Origin: Aminobacter aganoensis
GTDB taxonomy: Bacteria > Pseudomonadota > Alphaproteobacteria > Rhizobiales > Rhizobiaceae
DNA: 64,000 nt
Assembly: GCF_014206975.1 (NCBI RefSeq)
Contig: NZ_JACHOU010000003.1
Coordinates: 578,900-642,899, forward strand
Direction of reading: 5' to 3'
A model generated the notes under the pieces. That model was given only the letters and a program-made list of their open reading frames with translations. It was not told the DNA's origin and ran no database searches. Position 1 is the first letter of the stretch, and each line of letters opens with the position of its first letter. A program made the translations under genes and the position numbers. Below, in pieces: positions 1 through 9,897 of the stretch.

Positions 1-639
1 CGACATGCGGTCGGCGAAATCGGTCCAGCGGCGGTCGAACTCGTCCCAGCGCCGGTCGGCGGACAGCACGGTTTCTTCGCGGGCAAGATCGCCGAGCGAG
101 CGGCGGACCTGCTCCAGTTCGAGGCGCAGCATGTTGACGCTCTTGTCGTCGCTGCGTTCGGCAAGCGAATGGATGGCGCCTGACAGGCGCTCCAGCTCGT
201 GCCCGAGCTGGACGGCCTCGACGCCGGCAGCGCCTGCCTGGCTGGCACGGTCGATGTCCTGGCGCAGCAGGTCGAACTCGCGTTGCAGGCCGGAACTCAT
301 CTGGTGGCGCATCTCTTCGCGCAGGGCGCGCAGCTCGCCGGCGATCTGGCCGACGGCGGCAATGCCGTCTTCCTGGCCGCGGACCCTGTCGATGTCGCGG
401 ACGATGGTATGGTAGGGGCGCTCGTAAGGAGCGCTGCGGCCAAATTCGCCGCGTGGGGCGTAGCCCGCCGCCGGTGCCTGGCGCATCGGCGCGCGATAAG
501 GCTCTGCGCTCTCCTCGCGGGCGCGTTCCAGCCGCGCCTCGAGGTTTTCGAGCGAACGGTTGAGCTGGTCGAGCGACGCGTGCGGGCGGCGCTGCCTGCC
601 GTCGTTGAGGGTGTCGAGATAGGACCGCTTGCTGTTCAT
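1..639 (-). CDS. PodJ-like polar localization / peptidoglycan-binding protein, N-terminal part
   Basis: The reading frame is open from an ATG at 639 to the left edge of the window, so only the first 213 residues are present. The N-terminus (MNSKRSYLDTLNDGRQRR, then SLDQLNRSLENLEARLER) resembles the start of the large PodJ-type polar organiser proteins of Rhizobiales. These carry long coiled coils, a membrane segment and C-terminal Sel1 and peptidoglycan-binding domains. What is visible here is Glu/Arg/Leu-rich with heptad-like spacing, consistent with coiled coil, and contains an Arg/Pro/Tyr-rich linker. The expected C-terminal domains lie outside the window, so the name rests on the N-terminus alone. 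No strong Shine-Dalgarno sequence is evident. Confidence 0.6.
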   Translation of the reverse strand, partial: MNSKRSYLDTLNDGRQRRPHASLDQLNRSLENLEARLERAREESAEPYRAPMRQAPAAGYAPRGEFGRSAPYERPYHTIVRDIDRVRGQEDGIAAVGQIAGELRALREEMRHQMSSGLQREFDLLRQDIDRASQAGAAGVEAVQLGHELERLSGAIHSLAERSDDKSVNMLRLELEQVRRSLGDLAREETVLSADRRWDEFDRRWTDFADRMS

Positions 640-835
640 CGAAACGCCCGTTGGTCAGAGTGCTGGTAGGAACCAGTTGCCTCAAATCCTTGCCGGGATC
701 GGGGTCGCGAAATGCCGCGCGGAAATTGGCTTCCTGGGGCTATTCGCCGCCCTCCGAAACCGTGAACAATTCGATACATGATGACCACGGGAGAACCGAC
801 ATGCGCACATTTCCCCGAACGTGGTAAACAACCTC

Positions 836-849
836 TTAACCAAGCTTAA
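836..849. promoter_or_regulatory. possible CtrA-like element upstream of the PodJ-like gene
   Basis: TTAACCAAGCTTAA contains two TTAA half-sites, the first in the extended TTAACCA form favoured by the cell-cycle regulator CtrA. The spacer is 6 nt rather than the canonical 7. It lies about 200 nt upstream of a gene class that is cell-cycle controlled in Caulobacter. Weak, sequence-only evidence. Confidence 0.22.
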
Positions 850-930
850 GAATGTGCGACGTTGTGTTCCCGTGCCGGCGCCGAAACCAGCCAGATTTCC
901 CTTGCGTAGGGTAGGGCGCATCGTTATAGC

Positions 931-946
931 ATTTACGTAAACGTAA
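931..946. promoter_or_regulatory. putative MerR/LiuR-type operator (autoregulatory site)
   Basis: ATTTACGTAAACGTAA includes the perfect palindrome TTTACGTAAA. Read on the minus strand it gives ACGTTTACGTAAA, the same 13-nt core found at 1972-1984 ahead of the acyl-CoA dehydrogenase operon (one C/T difference). It lies about 135 nt upstream of the MerR gene, which suggests autoregulation. Confidence 0.55.
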
Positions 947-1078
947 GACGTGTGCAGACCGCCGTCTTGAGTGCCTTTACACATAGAAACCATGATCGGG
1001 AGCCCCGCCCCCTGCGGCTTCCATCAGAGCATCGGCCGGCTCCGCCGCCGCGCTCGCAATTGGGGATATCGGAAGCAG

Positions 1079-1534
1079 ATGATGAAGCTTGTATCGGTCG
1101 CCGATGTAGCGGCCAATGAAAACAATCTTTCCGGCGAGGACTATGTCCGCATCGGCGAGATGGCGAAGAAGTATGGCGTGACGCTCAGGACGTTGCGTTT
1201 CTACGAGGACAAGGGGCTGCTCAACCCCAAGCGTGAGGGCGCGACCCGCCTTTACACCCGGCGCGACCGCGCGCGGCTGAAGCTGATCCTGCTCGGCAGG
1301 AAGGTCGGTTTCTCGCTGCGCGACGTCAAGCAGATGATCGACCTCTACGATCCGACCGGCACCAACGCCAAGCAGCTGCGCCTGACGCTCGACAAGTCGG
1401 ACAAGCAGCTTGGCCGCCTTCAGAAGCAGCGCCAGCTGCTCGACGAGGCGATCGGCGAACTCAACAACCACATGACCGTCGTTCGCCAGCTGCTGGCCGA
1501 GCGCACCGCGACCCAGGCCAGCGCCGCCGGCTGA
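1079..1534 (+). CDS. MerR family transcriptional regulator (LiuR-like, fatty-acid/branched-chain degradation)
   Basis: A 151-residue protein starting at the first of two adjacent ATGs, behind a GGAAG at 1071-1075. Residues about 20-90 form a MerR winged helix-turn-helix, with RIGEMAKKYGVTLRTLRFYE followed by a GLL..KR...TRLYT wing. A coiled-coil dimerisation helix follows (KSDKQLGRLQKQRQLLDEAI). There is no cysteine cluster for metal binding, unlike metal-sensing MerR proteins. LiuR-type MerR proteins of proteobacteria regulate branched-chain amino-acid and fatty-acid catabolism. Here the gene directly precedes a beta-oxidation operon, and the same palindromic core sits upstream of both. The regulatory assignment is therefore well supported by context, although the effector (an acyl-CoA?) is inference. 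Confidence 0.85.
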   Translation: MMKLVSVADVAANENNLSGEDYVRIGEMAKKYGVTLRTLRFYEDKGLLNPKREGATRLYTRRDRARLKLILLGRKVGFSLRDVKQMIDLYDPTGTNAKQLRLTLDKSDKQLGRLQKQRQLLDEAIGELNNHMTVVRQLLAERTATQASAAG

Positions 1535-1555
1535 TCGCGTACCGACCGTTGTTTG

Positions 1556-1594
1556 AAAACGACCCGGCGAGGGAAATCTCGCCGGGTCGTTTTT
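1556..1594 (+). terminator. Rho-independent terminator of the MerR gene
   Basis: A perfect 16-bp inverted repeat (AAAACGACCCGGCGAG at 1556-1571, its complement at 1578-1593) with a 6-nt loop. The right arm ends in a run of T. It starts 21 nt after the MerR stop codon. Confidence 0.92.
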
Positions 1595-1719
1595 CGTTGG
1601 GGGGCACGGCTGTGCTTGATCTCTGCTGGCGGCGCTGACTGACCGACTACCCGGTCAACGTGCCCGTCAGATGCGCTATCTCCTGAATGCGTCAAAGGTT
1701 GGCGACAGGCGAGTCGTCT

Positions 1720-1762
1720 CAGCAGCCCTCATGGTGAGCCTGTCGAACCATGAGGGCTGCTG
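1720..1762. repeat. dispersed palindromic intergenic repeat, copy 1
   Basis: A perfect 16-bp inverted repeat (CAGCAGCCCTCATGGT and its complement) around an 11-nt loop GAGCCTGTCGA. The same element, slightly diverged, recurs at 10781-10816 and inverted at 10916-10952. The surrounding 1595-1960 shows no convincing gene. Confidence 0.8.
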
Positions 1763-1963
1763 TTGGGCCGCGCAACGGCAGCAAGACTGGATTGGCGGCC
1801 CCGCTCCAGTCGCCCTGGGGGAGCATGATTGTCATGGTAAGGGCCGTCGGCTGAGCCGCTGCCGTGCTGGCGGGCCAGCTCGATTCTCCGGGCTCGGCTT
1901 CGGTTTTCCGGACATCGCCCGGTCACCGAGCGCACCGAAAAATCCATCGGAATGCGGATTCAC

Positions 1964-1995
1964 AAAAATTGACGTTTACGCAAACGTCAATTTTT
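1964..1995. promoter_or_regulatory. palindromic operator upstream of the beta-oxidation operon
   Basis: Two perfect 14-bp arms (AAAAATTGACGTTT and its complement) flank the 4-nt centre ACGC. The core ACGTTTACGCAAA matches the site upstream of the MerR gene. It lies 79 nt upstream of the first ATG of the operon, where a repressor site would be expected. Confidence 0.7.
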
Positions 1996-2074
1996 GCTAA
2001 TCGGCGTTCGACAAGCGGTTCCCCGTCGCATACCGTCTGGCCGGAACCGGCATAAATTTGCTGGAGGATGAGCA

Positions 2075-3871
2075 ATGCCGATATTCCGCGCGCCGGTCCA
2101 AGACACCCTTTTTGTGCTCAACGACGTGCTCGGCTACGAGCGCTACAGCAACCTCGCCGGCTTTTCCGACGCCAGCCCCGACGTGCTGGAGGCGATTCTC
2201 GCCGAGGGCGCCAAGCTCGCCGAAAACGTCATGCATCCGCTCAACCGCGTCGGCGACATGGAAGGCTGCGTCCGCAACGAAGACGGCACCGTGACCACGC
2301 CCAAGGGCTTCAAGGAAGCCTTCGACCAGTATCGCGAAGGCGGCTGGATGGGCCTCGCGGTGCCCGCCGAACATGGCGGCCAGGGCCTGCCCTACACGGT
2401 GCATTCGGCTGTCGGCGAGTACATGTCGGCGGCCAACATGGCGCTGATGATGTATCCCGGCCTGACCCAGGGCGCGATCGCCGCCCTGCTGGTCCACGGC
2501 AGCGACGAGCAGAAGGCGACCTGGTTGCCGAAGATGGTGGAGGGTGCCTGGACCGGCACCATGAACCTGACCGAGCCGCATTGCGGCACCGACCTTGGCC
2601 TGCTGCGCTCCAAGGCTGTGCCGAACGGCGACGGTTCCTACAAGATTTCTGGCCAGAAGATCTTTATCTCGGCCGGCGAGCACGACATGTCGGACAACAT
2701 CGTCCACCTGGTGCTGGCCCGCATCGAGGGCGCGCCGGAAGGCGTGAAGGGCATCTCGCTGTTCATCGTGCCGAAGTTCAATCTCGACGCGTCGGGCAAT
2801 CCCGGCACGCGCAATGCGGTGTCGTGCGGCTCGATCGAAGAGAAGATGGGCATCCACGGCAATTCGACCTGCGTCATGAACTATGACGAGGCCGAGGGCT
2901 TTCTGCTGGGCGAGGCCAATGGCGGCCTGAAGGCGATGTTCACGATGATGAACGAGGCTCGCCTCGGCGTCGGCCTGCAGGGCCTGGCGGTCTCCGAGGT
3001 CGCCTACCAGAACGCCGTCGCCTATGCCAAGGACCGTATCCAGGGCCGTTCGCTGACCGGCCCGAAGGCCCCCGACAAGAAGGCCGATCCGATCATCGTC
3101 CACCCCGACATCCGCCGCAAGCTGATGACCATGAAGGCCTTCAACGAGGCCGGCCGGGCGCTGGTGCTGTGGACCGCGATCAATTCCGACGTCGCCCACC
3201 GCTCCGAGGATGGCGCCGAGCGCCAGGCCGCCGACGACCACATGGGCCTGATGACGCCGGTGGTGAAGGGCGTGCTCACCGACAAGGGCTTCGAGCATGC
3301 GGTCATGGCGCAGCAGGTCTTCGGCGGCCACGGCTACATCGAAGAGCACGGCATGAGCCAGTTCGTGCGCGATGCCCGCATCGCCATGATCTACGAAGGC
3401 GCCAACGGCGTGCAGGCGCTCGACCTCGTCGGCCGCAAGCTCGGCCTCAATGGCGGCCGCGCCGTGCAGGCCTTCTTCAAGGAGGTCGGCGAGTTCTGCG
3501 AGGCCAATCGCGGCGACGAGCAGATGGCGCCCTACACCAAGGCACTGAAGAAAGGCCTCAACGACCTGCAGGCCGCCACCATGTGGCTGGTGCAGAACGG
3601 CATGAGCAATCCGGACAATGCCGGTGCCGCCTCGACCGACTACATGCACCTCTTCGGCCTTGTGGCGCTCGGCTACATGTGGGGCCGGATGGTCAAGACG
3701 GCGCAGGACAAGCTGGCGACCGGCGCCAACGGTTCGGCCGATTTCTACGAGACCAAGCTGGTCACCGGCCGCTACTTCATGGAGCGCGTCATGCCCGAGA
3801 CCTCGGCGCATCTTGCGCGACTTTCGACCGGTTCGGCGACGATGATGGCACTGCCGGCCGAGGCGTTCTGA
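2075..3871 (+). CDS. acyl-CoA dehydrogenase with C-terminal extension (FadE/DmdC-type)
   Basis: A 598-residue flavoprotein that oxidises acyl-CoA to trans-2-enoyl-CoA, the first step of beta-oxidation. The ATG is 7 nt after GGAGG at 2063-2067. The usual N-terminal, middle ([13 protein letters not shown], the substrate/FAD loop) and C-terminal acyl-CoA dehydrogenase domains are followed by the extra C-terminal domain typical of the ~600-residue subfamily that includes DmdC (3-methylmercaptopropionyl-CoA dehydrogenase). The catalytic glutamate is probably E441 in [13 protein letters not shown]. It is the first gene of a five-gene operon and has the palindromic operator just upstream. Chain-length preference cannot be read from sequence; operon context favours general fatty-acid oxidation. 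Confidence 0.9.
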   Translation: MPIFRAPVQDTLFVLNDVLGYERYSNLAGFSDASPDVLEAILAEGAKLAENVMHPLNRVGDMEGCVRNEDGTVTTPKGFKEAFDQYREGGWMGLAVPAEHGGQGLPYTVHSAVGEYMSAANMALMMYPGLTQGAIAALLVHGSDEQKATWLPKMVEGAWTGTMNLTEPHCGTDLGLLRSKAVPNGDGSYKISGQKIFISAGEHDMSDNIVHLVLARIEGAPEGVKGISLFIVPKFNLDASGNPGTRNAVSCGSIEEKMGIHGNSTCVMNYDEAEGFLLGEANGGLKAMFTMMNEARLGVGLQGLAVSEVAYQNAVAYAKDRIQGRSLTGPKAPDKKADPIIVHPDIRRKLMTMKAFNEAGRALVLWTAINSDVAHRSEDGAERQAADDHMGLMTPVVKGVLTDKGFEHAVMAQQVFGGHGYIEEHGMSQFVRDARIAMIYEGANGVQALDLVGRKLGLNGGRAVQAFFKEVGEFCEANRGDEQMAPYTKALKKGLNDLQAATMWLVQNGMSNPDNAGAASTDYMHLFGLVALGYMWGRMVKTAQDKLATGANGSADFYETKLVTGRYFMERVMPETSAHLARLSTGSATMMALPAEAF

Positions 3872-3924
3872 GGAGCGGGTACGGGCGGCGCCTTACGGCG
3901 CCCCTGTTTGCGGCGTCGAAACGC

Positions 3925-3930
3925 GGAGGA
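3925..3930 (+). promoter_or_regulatory. ribosome binding site fixing a GTG start at 3935
   Basis: GGAGGA precedes GTG 3935 by 4 nt. The longer in-frame TTG at 3908 has no comparable site, so GTG is the preferred start. Confidence 0.7.
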
Positions 3931-3934
3931 GCAA

Positions 3935-5107
3935 GTGGCGACAAATCCGACTGACGTTCTGGGACTGCCGAAACCCGCCTGGGCGGGCGAGGACGTCGGC
4001 ATGCTCTACGACATGGCGCACCGCTTCATGTCGGAGGAAATCCTGCCGCATTACGACGCGTTCGAGAAGAACGAGATGGTCGACCGCTCGAGCTGGGAAA
4101 AGGCGGGCGCCGCAGGCCTGCTCTGCGCCTCGATGCCCGAGGAATATGGCGGCTCGGGCGGCACCTTCGCCCATGAGAGCGCCATCATCGAGGCGATCGG
4201 CCATGTCGGCGTCGACGGCTTCGGCATCGCGCTGCACAATTCGATCGTCGCTCCCTACATCCTCCACTACGGCTCGGAAGAGCAGAAGAAGAAGTGGCTG
4301 CCGAAGATGGCGACCGGCGAGCTGATCGGCGCCATCGCCATGACCGAGCCGGGTGCCGGCTCCGATCTGCAGGGCGTCAAGACGCGCGCCGAGAAGAACG
4401 GTAACCAATACCGCATCAACGGCTCCAAGACCTTCATCACCAACGGCCAGCACGCCAACCTGATCATTCTGGTGACCAAGACCGACCCGGCGCAGGGCGC
4501 CAAGGGCACCTCGCTGATCGTCGTCGAGACCGACGAGGTCGAGGGTTTCGAGCGCGGCCGCAACCTCGACAAGATCGGGCTGAAGGCGAACGACACATCC
4601 GAGCTGTTCTTCAACGACGTGCGCGTGCCGACCTCGAATCTGCTCGGGCAGGAAGAGGGGCAGGGCTTCGTCCAGCTGATGCAGCAGCTGCCGCAGGAGC
4701 GGCTGCAGATCGGCACCGGCGCGATCGCCATGATCGAGCGCGCGCTTGCCGAGACCATCGACTACGTCAAGGAGCGCAAGGCCTTCGGCAAGGCGATCCT
4801 CGATTTCCAGAACACCCAGTTCAAGCTGGCCGAGCTCAAGACCGAGGCGACGATCGGCCGCGTCTTCTACAATGATTGCGTTGCCCGTCATATTTCCGGC
4901 GGGCTCGACCCGGTAACTGCGTCGATGGCCAAGTATTGGCTGTCGGACCTGCAGTGCAAGATCGTCGACGAGTGCCTGCAGCTGTTCGGCGGCTATGGCT
5001 ATATGAATGAATACCCGATCGCCCGCATGTTCCGCGACGCCCGCGTGCAGCGCATCTATGGCGGTACCAACGAGATCATGAAGTTGCTGATCGCCCGCTC
5101 GCTCTGA
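3935..5107 (+). CDS. long-chain acyl-CoA dehydrogenase-like enzyme (LCAD type)
   Basis: A 390-residue acyl-CoA dehydrogenase using the GTG start selected by the GGAGGA at 3925-3930. It shows AMTEPGAGSDLQG in the FAD/substrate loop, RKAFGKAI, and the C-terminal IYGGTNEIMKLLIAR. At the position where medium-chain enzymes place their catalytic glutamate (IYEGT) this protein has glycine. The base is therefore expected to be E255 in LPQERLQI, the arrangement known from mammalian LCAD. The overall similarity is to that clade rather than to the upstream 598-residue paralogue. The two dehydrogenases in one operon probably divide chain lengths or branched substrates between them. It lies 63 nt after its upstream neighbour. 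Confidence 0.9.
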   Translation: MATNPTDVLGLPKPAWAGEDVGMLYDMAHRFMSEEILPHYDAFEKNEMVDRSSWEKAGAAGLLCASMPEEYGGSGGTFAHESAIIEAIGHVGVDGFGIALHNSIVAPYILHYGSEEQKKKWLPKMATGELIGAIAMTEPGAGSDLQGVKTRAEKNGNQYRINGSKTFITNGQHANLIILVTKTDPAQGAKGTSLIVVETDEVEGFERGRNLDKIGLKANDTSELFFNDVRVPTSNLLGQEEGQGFVQLMQQLPQERLQIGTGAIAMIERALAETIDYVKERKAFGKAILDFQNTQFKLAELKTEATIGRVFYNDCVARHISGGLDPVTASMAKYWLSDLQCKIVDECLQLFGGYGYMNEYPIARMFRDARVQRIYGGTNEIMKLLIARSL

Positions 5108-5137
5108 GCCGCGATCCGGAAACCAAGGAGCAGAAAA

Positions 5138-6346
5138 ATGGCTGACGCTTTTGTCTATGACGCCGTGCGCACGCCGCGCGGCAAGGGCAAGAAGGACGGA
5201 TCGCTGCATGAAGTGCCGGCGGTGCGTCTCGGCGCCAAGGTGCTGGAAGCGCTGCGCGACCGCAATGGGCTCGACACCGCCCAGGTCGACGACATCATCT
5301 TCGGCTGCGTCGACCCGGTCGGCGAGGCAGGCTCGGTGATCCCGCGCTCGGCCGCCTTCGAGGCCGGCTACGACAACAAGGCGCCGGGCATGCAGATATC
5401 GCGCTTCTGCGCTTCCGGCCTCGACGCCATCAACTTCGGTGCGGCCAAGATCGCCCAGGGCGCGGACGAGATCGTGATTGCCGGCGGTGTCGAGTCGATG
5501 TCGCGCGTCGGCATGGGCATGTCGGGCGGCGCCTGGTTCATGGACCCCTCGGTCGGCATGCCGGCCTGGTTCATGCCGCAGGGCGTTTCGGCCGACCTGA
5601 TCGCCACCAAATACGGCTTCTCCCGCGATGACGTCGACGGCTACGCGGTGGAGAGCCAGAAGCGCGCCGCAAAGGCGTGGGAGAAGGGCTACTTCAAGAA
5701 GTCGGTCGTGCCGGTCAAGGACCAGAACGGCCTGATCATCCTCGACCATGACGAGCACATGCGCCCGACCACCGACATGCAGTCGCTCGGCCAGCTCAAC
5801 CCGTCTTTCGTCATCCCCGGCGAGATGGGCGGCTTCGACGCGATCGCCGTCCAGCGCTACCCGGAACTGGAAGAGATCAACCACGTCCACCACGCCGGCA
5901 ACTCGTCCGGCATCGTCGATGGTGCTGCCGCCGTTCTGCTCGGTTCCAAGAAGGCCGGCAAGGCGCTCGGCATCAAGCCGCGTGCGCGCATCCGCGCCTT
6001 CTCCAACATCGGCTCCGAGCCGGCGATGATGCTGACCGGCCCGGTCGACGTCACCGAGAAGCTGCTCAAGCGCGCCAAGATGAAGCTCTCCGACATCGAC
6101 CTGTTCGAGCTCAACGAGGCGTTTGCTTCCGTGGTGCTGCGCTACATGCAGGCTTTCGACATCCCGCATGACAGGATCAACGTCAATGGCGGCGCCATCG
6201 CCATGGGCCACCCGCTGGGCGCCACCGGCGCGATGATCTTCGGCACCGTGCTCGACGAACTCGAGCGCCGCGATCTGAACACTGCTCTCGTCACACTCTG
6301 CATCGGCGCCGGCATGGGCACCGCAACGATCATCGAACGCGTTTGA
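5138..6346 (+). CDS. acetyl-CoA C-acyltransferase (thiolase, FadA-type)
   Basis: A 402-residue thiolase catalysing the final CoA-dependent cleavage of 3-ketoacyl-CoA. All catalytic elements are present: the nucleophilic C91 in [12 protein letters not shown]358 in [15 protein letters not shown], and C388 in LCIGAGMG. The ATG follows AAGGAGCAG. Its position between the acyl-CoA dehydrogenases and the FadB-type gene, with gaps of 30 and 22 nt, assigns it to beta-oxidation rather than to PHB synthesis. A biosynthetic role would normally come with phaB. Confidence 0.93.
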   Translation: MADAFVYDAVRTPRGKGKKDGSLHEVPAVRLGAKVLEALRDRNGLDTAQVDDIIFGCVDPVGEAGSVIPRSAAFEAGYDNKAPGMQISRFCASGLDAINFGAAKIAQGADEIVIAGGVESMSRVGMGMSGGAWFMDPSVGMPAWFMPQGVSADLIATKYGFSRDDVDGYAVESQKRAAKAWEKGYFKKSVVPVKDQNGLIILDHDEHMRPTTDMQSLGQLNPSFVIPGEMGGFDAIAVQRYPELEEINHVHHAGNSSGIVDGAAAVLLGSKKAGKALGIKPRARIRAFSNIGSEPAMMLTGPVDVTEKLLKRAKMKLSDIDLFELNEAFASVVLRYMQAFDIPHDRINVNGGAIAMGHPLGATGAMIFGTVLDELERRDLNTALVTLCIGAGMGTATIIERV

Positions 6347-6368
6347 TTTCGGCCGGAAGGAGACAGAC

Positions 6369-8588
6369 ATGACCTACACCAACTTCACGGTCGAAACCGA
6401 TGCCGATGGCATCGCGCTCGTCACCTGGAACATGCCCGACCGCTCGATGAACGTCTTCACCGAAGAGGTGATGGGCGAGCTCGACAAGATCATCGACCAG
6501 GTCGTCGCCGACGCCGGCATCAAGGGGGCCGTCATCACCTCCGGCAAGGAGACTTTCTCCGGCGGTGCCGACCTGACCATGCTGCAGAAGATGCTGAAGC
6601 TCTACGCCAAGGAAAAGGCCAAGGACGCAGACAAGGCGGCCAAGCTTCTGTTCGACAACGCCGGCCGCATGGGCGCGCTGTGGCGCAAGCTCGAAACCTC
6701 GGGCAAGCCTTGGGTATCGGCGATCAACGGCACTTGCATGGGCGGCGCCTTCGAGCTCTCGCTCGCCTGCCACGGCCGCGTCGCGGCGGACTCGGACAAG
6801 GTCAAGATGGCCCTGCCGGAAGTAAAGGTCGGCATCTTCCCGGGCGCCGGCGGCACCCAGCGCGTGCCGAGGCTCGCCGACCCGCAGTCGGCGCTGCAGA
6901 TGCTGACCTCGGGCCAGACGCTGACGCCGCAAAAGGCGAAGGGCATGAACCTGATCCACGCCGTGGTCGAGCCGAAGAAGCTGATCGAGACCGCCAAGGG
7001 GATGATCAGGAACGGCCTGAAGCCGGTCCAGCCATGGGATGAGAAGGGCTTCAAGCTGCCGGGTGGCCCCGTCTATTCGGCCGCGGGCGCCAATCTCTGG
7101 CCGCCGGCGATCGCCATCCTGCGCCGCGAGACCTATGGCAACTACCCGGCCGCGACCGCGATCCTGAAATGCGTCTATGAGGGCCTGCTGGTGCCGTTCG
7201 ACACCGGCCTGCGCATCGAGCAGCGCTACTTCACCGAGATCATGCAGACCAGGGAAGCAGCGGCGATGATCCGCTCGCTGTTCGTGTCGCTGCAGGAGTT
7301 GAACAAGGGCGCCCGCCGCCCCGAGGGCATCACTGACACCAAGTTCAAGAAGATCGGCATCATCGGCGCCGGCTTCATGGGCGCCGGCATCGCCTATGTC
7401 ACGGCCAAGGCCGGCATCCCGGTGGTGCTTGTCGACCGCGACCAGGAAGCAGCCGACAAGGGCAAGGCGCATTCCGACAGCCTGATCTCCGACCAGGTCA
7501 AGAAGGGCCGGGCCAAGCCCGAGGAGCGCGACAAGCTTTTGTCGCTGATCACGCCTTCCGCCGACTATGCCGATCTCGCCGGCTGCGACCTCGTGGTCGA
7601 GGCGGTGTTCGAGGATTCGGAAGTCAAGAAGGCGACGACCGAGAAGGCGGAAGCCGTGCTCAAGTCGTCGTCGGTGTTTGCCTCCAACACCTCGACCATT
7701 CCGATCACCTCGCTTGGCAAGAATTCGGCCCGGCCGAAGAACTTCATCGGCATCCACTTCTTCTCGCCGGTCGACAAGATGATGCTGGTCGAGATCATCA
7801 TGGGCAAGAAGACCGGCGACAAGGCGCTTGCGGTGGCGATGGACTTCGTCCGCGCCATCAAGAAGACACCGATTGTCGTCAACGACACGCGCGGCTTCTA
7901 CGTCAATCGCTGCGTGCTGCGCTACATGTCGGAAGCCTTCAAGATGCTGATCGAAGGCGTGCCGGCGGCGATGATCGAAAATGCCGCCAAGGCTGCCGGC
8001 ATGCCGGTCGGGCCGCTGGCGCTGACCGACGAGACGGCCGTCGACCTCGCCCAGAAGATCATGAAGCAGACCATCCGCGATCTCGGCGAAAAGGCCGTCG
8101 ATCCACGCCAGATGGCGCTGATCAACACCATGGTCGACAGCCATGGCCGCCTCGGCCGCAAGAACACCAAGGGCTTCTACGACTATCCGGCAAAGCCGGC
8201 AAAGAAGAAGCTGTGGCCCGGTCTCAAGGACCTCTATCCGCAGAAGGCGCCCGAGAACGTCGACGTCGAGGAACTCAAGCTGCGCCTGCTGTCGGTCATC
8301 GCGCTCGAAGCGGCGCGCGTGATGGAAGAGTGCATCGTCACCGACCCGCGCGAAGCGGATGTCGGCTCGATCCTCGCCTTCGGCTTTGCGCCCTACACCG
8401 GCGGTGCGCTGTCCTACATCGACGGCATCGGCGCCAAGAAGTTCGTCAAGATCGCCAAGGACCTGCAGAAGAAATACGGCGCCGAGTTCAAGGCTCCCAA
8501 GCTGCTCATCGACATGGCCGAAAAGGGCGACACCTTCTACCAGCGCTTCGATCCCTACGCGAAATCAGAGGAAAAGAAGGCGGCCTGA
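6369..8588 (+). CDS. bifunctional enoyl-CoA hydratase / 3-hydroxyacyl-CoA dehydrogenase (FadB/FadJ-type)
   Basis: A 739-residue two-domain enzyme for steps two and three of beta-oxidation. Residues about 1-200 are an enoyl-CoA hydratase fold, with FSGGADLTM and the glutamate-containing [17 protein letters not shown]. From about residue 325 a Rossmann domain starts with [14 protein letters not shown], followed by the 3-hydroxyacyl-CoA dehydrogenase elements NTSTIPIT and [11 protein letters not shown]. Two C-terminal dehydrogenase domains fill the rest. The ATG follows AAGGAG. It would form a trifunctional-type complex with the thiolase encoded immediately upstream. Length and domain order match the family. 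Confidence 0.94.
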   Translation: MTYTNFTVETDADGIALVTWNMPDRSMNVFTEEVMGELDKIIDQVVADAGIKGAVITSGKETFSGGADLTMLQKMLKLYAKEKAKDADKAAKLLFDNAGRMGALWRKLETSGKPWVSAINGTCMGGAFELSLACHGRVAADSDKVKMALPEVKVGIFPGAGGTQRVPRLADPQSALQMLTSGQTLTPQKAKGMNLIHAVVEPKKLIETAKGMIRNGLKPVQPWDEKGFKLPGGPVYSAAGANLWPPAIAILRRETYGNYPAATAILKCVYEGLLVPFDTGLRIEQRYFTEIMQTREAAAMIRSLFVSLQELNKGARRPEGITDTKFKKIGIIGAGFMGAGIAYVTAKAGIPVVLVDRDQEAADKGKAHSDSLISDQVKKGRAKPEERDKLLSLITPSADYADLAGCDLVVEAVFEDSEVKKATTEKAEAVLKSSSVFASNTSTIPITSLGKNSARPKNFIGIHFFSPVDKMMLVEIIMGKKTGDKALAVAMDFVRAIKKTPIVVNDTRGFYVNRCVLRYMSEAFKMLIEGVPAAMIENAAKAAGMPVGPLALTDETAVDLAQKIMKQTIRDLGEKAVDPRQMALINTMVDSHGRLGRKNTKGFYDYPAKPAKKKLWPGLKDLYPQKAPENVDVEELKLRLLSVIALEAARVMEECIVTDPREADVGSILAFGFAPYTGGALSYIDGIGAKKFVKIAKDLQKKYGAEFKAPKLLIDMAEKGDTFYQRFDPYAKSEEKKAA

Positions 8589-8595
8589 GGCGAGA

Positions 8596-9144
8596 ATGTA
8601 CGTCTGGGCAAGACTGGCACGCATGGCCGCGACGGCATCCCGTCGCGGCCCTTACCGTTTTGGCGATGAAGGCCGGCTGTCGTTCCGCTGCCTGCCGACC
8701 GACATCGACTTCAACATGCACCTCAACAATGCGCGCTACATGATGCTGGCCGATGTCGGCCGCATCGACATCTTCATGCGCTCCGGCCTGATCGAACTTG
8801 CCCGCAAGAAGCGCTGGGCGCCGATGCTGGGCGGTTTGCAGACAGTGTTCGTGCGCGAGATCAGGCTGTGGAAGCGCTTCGAGGTCGTCTCCTCGATCGA
8901 GACCTGGAGTGGCTCCGAGGTCATCGGCAAGCACCGCTTCGTGCTCGACAATGGCGAGACGGCGGCGCTGATCATGACCAGCGCCGGCGTCTACGACCGG
9001 ACCAATCGCCGCTTCGTACAGATCGACGATCTGGTGGCCGAACTGGGCTATGACGGGGCGGCACCCCGTGACGTAAGCGAGGAAGAGCGCATCTTCATCG
9101 CTTCGCACAAGGGGCTGAGGACGTTGGCGAAATCCGAGCGCTGA
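8596..9144 (+). CDS. acyl-CoA thioesterase, hotdog fold (Them6-like)
   Basis: A 182-residue protein starting 7 nt after the fadB-type stop codon, so it belongs to the same operon. The core RCLPTDIDFNMHLNNARY has the D-x-N-x-H-x-N pattern of 4-hydroxybenzoyl-CoA-type hotdog thioesterases; in that family the Asp is catalytic. It is followed by the strand-rich half including GGLQTVFVREIRLWKRFEV. A thioesterase at the end of a beta-oxidation operon would release CoA from stalled or branched acyl-CoAs. Substrate range is unknown. Confidence 0.8.
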   Translation: MYVWARLARMAATASRRGPYRFGDEGRLSFRCLPTDIDFNMHLNNARYMMLADVGRIDIFMRSGLIELARKKRWAPMLGGLQTVFVREIRLWKRFEVVSSIETWSGSEVIGKHRFVLDNGETAALIMTSAGVYDRTNRRFVQIDDLVAELGYDGAAPRDVSEEERIFIASHKGLRTLAKSER

Positions 9145-9241
9145 CGCTTCGGCTGCCGGTCCGGCGCATTGGCGGTGGACAATTGACGCTGGCGTGGTTA
9201 AATGCCGAAAGGTATTTTTTCCTGTGCCGAAGGGGAGCGCC

Positions 9242-9892
9242 ATGCTCTCGCATGAACGTGTCTGGGCCGCGATCGACGCTCTTGCCGAGCGCTATTCGCT
9301 TTCGGCGTCGGGCCTCGCCAAGAAGGCCGGGCTCGACTCGACCGCGTTCAACAAATCCAAGCGCCAGTCCGTCGACGGCAGGCCGCGCTGGCCTTCCACC
9401 GAGTCGCTGGCCAAGATCATCGACGCCACCAATTCTTCGCTCGAGGAGTTCCTTGGTTTTGTCGAGCCGGCGAAGGCAGCTGGCAAGGCGAGAGGCCGCG
9501 AGCAGGCTGCGGGCGTGCCGCTGCTTGGGTTCGCCCAGGCAGGCGCCGGCGGCTTCTTCGACGATGCCGGATTTCCGGCGGGCCAGGGGTGGGAACTGAT
9601 CGAGCTTCCGGCGCGCGCCACGGACAGTTCCTACGCGCTCGAGGTGCAAGGCGACTCGATGCTGCCGCTCTACCGCAACGGCGACGTGCTGATCGTCGAA
9701 CCGGGCGCGGCGGTGCGCAAGGGCGACCGCGTCGTGGTCAAGACGATCTCGGGCGAAGTCATGGCCAAGGTGCTGGAGCGCCAGACCCAAAGCGTGATCG
9801 ACCTGGTGTCGCTGAATCCCGAGCACCCCAACAGGCGGTTCCAGGTTACCGAGGTCGAGTGGGTTGCCCGTATCGTCTGGGCGAGCCAGTAG
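9242..9892 (+). CDS. S24 (LexA/CI-like) helix-turn-helix repressor
   Basis: A 216-residue protein. The ATG at 9242 is preceded by AAGGGGAG, whereas an upstream in-frame GTG at 9194 lacks such a site. Residues 1-75 form a DNA-binding region (SASGLAKKAGLDSTAFNKSK). From about residue 95 there is a LexA-type latch domain with the catalytic serine in EVQGDSMLP and the general-base lysine in VVVKTISGEV, both intact. Such proteins are usually prophage or stress repressors, yet no phage genes flank it, so it is probably a chromosomal regulator. Whether it self-cleaves depends on an Ala-Gly cleavage site; AGAGG near residue 101 is a candidate. Confidence 0.85.
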   Translation: MLSHERVWAAIDALAERYSLSASGLAKKAGLDSTAFNKSKRQSVDGRPRWPSTESLAKIIDATNSSLEEFLGFVEPAKAAGKARGREQAAGVPLLGFAQAGAGGFFDDAGFPAGQGWELIELPARATDSSYALEVQGDSMLPLYRNGDVLIVEPGAAVRKGDRVVVKTISGEVMAKVLERQTQSVIDLVSLNPEHPNRRFQVTEVEWVARIVWASQ

Positions 9893-9897
9893 GGTCG

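Noticed and set aside
1997..8144. Three long minus-strand open frames (604, 825 and 604 codons) opposite the beta-oxidation genes
   Set aside because: They are His/Asp/Arg/Val-rich mirror translations of high-G+C genes, with no signal, motif or ribosome site. The plus-strand frames contain complete catalytic motifs.
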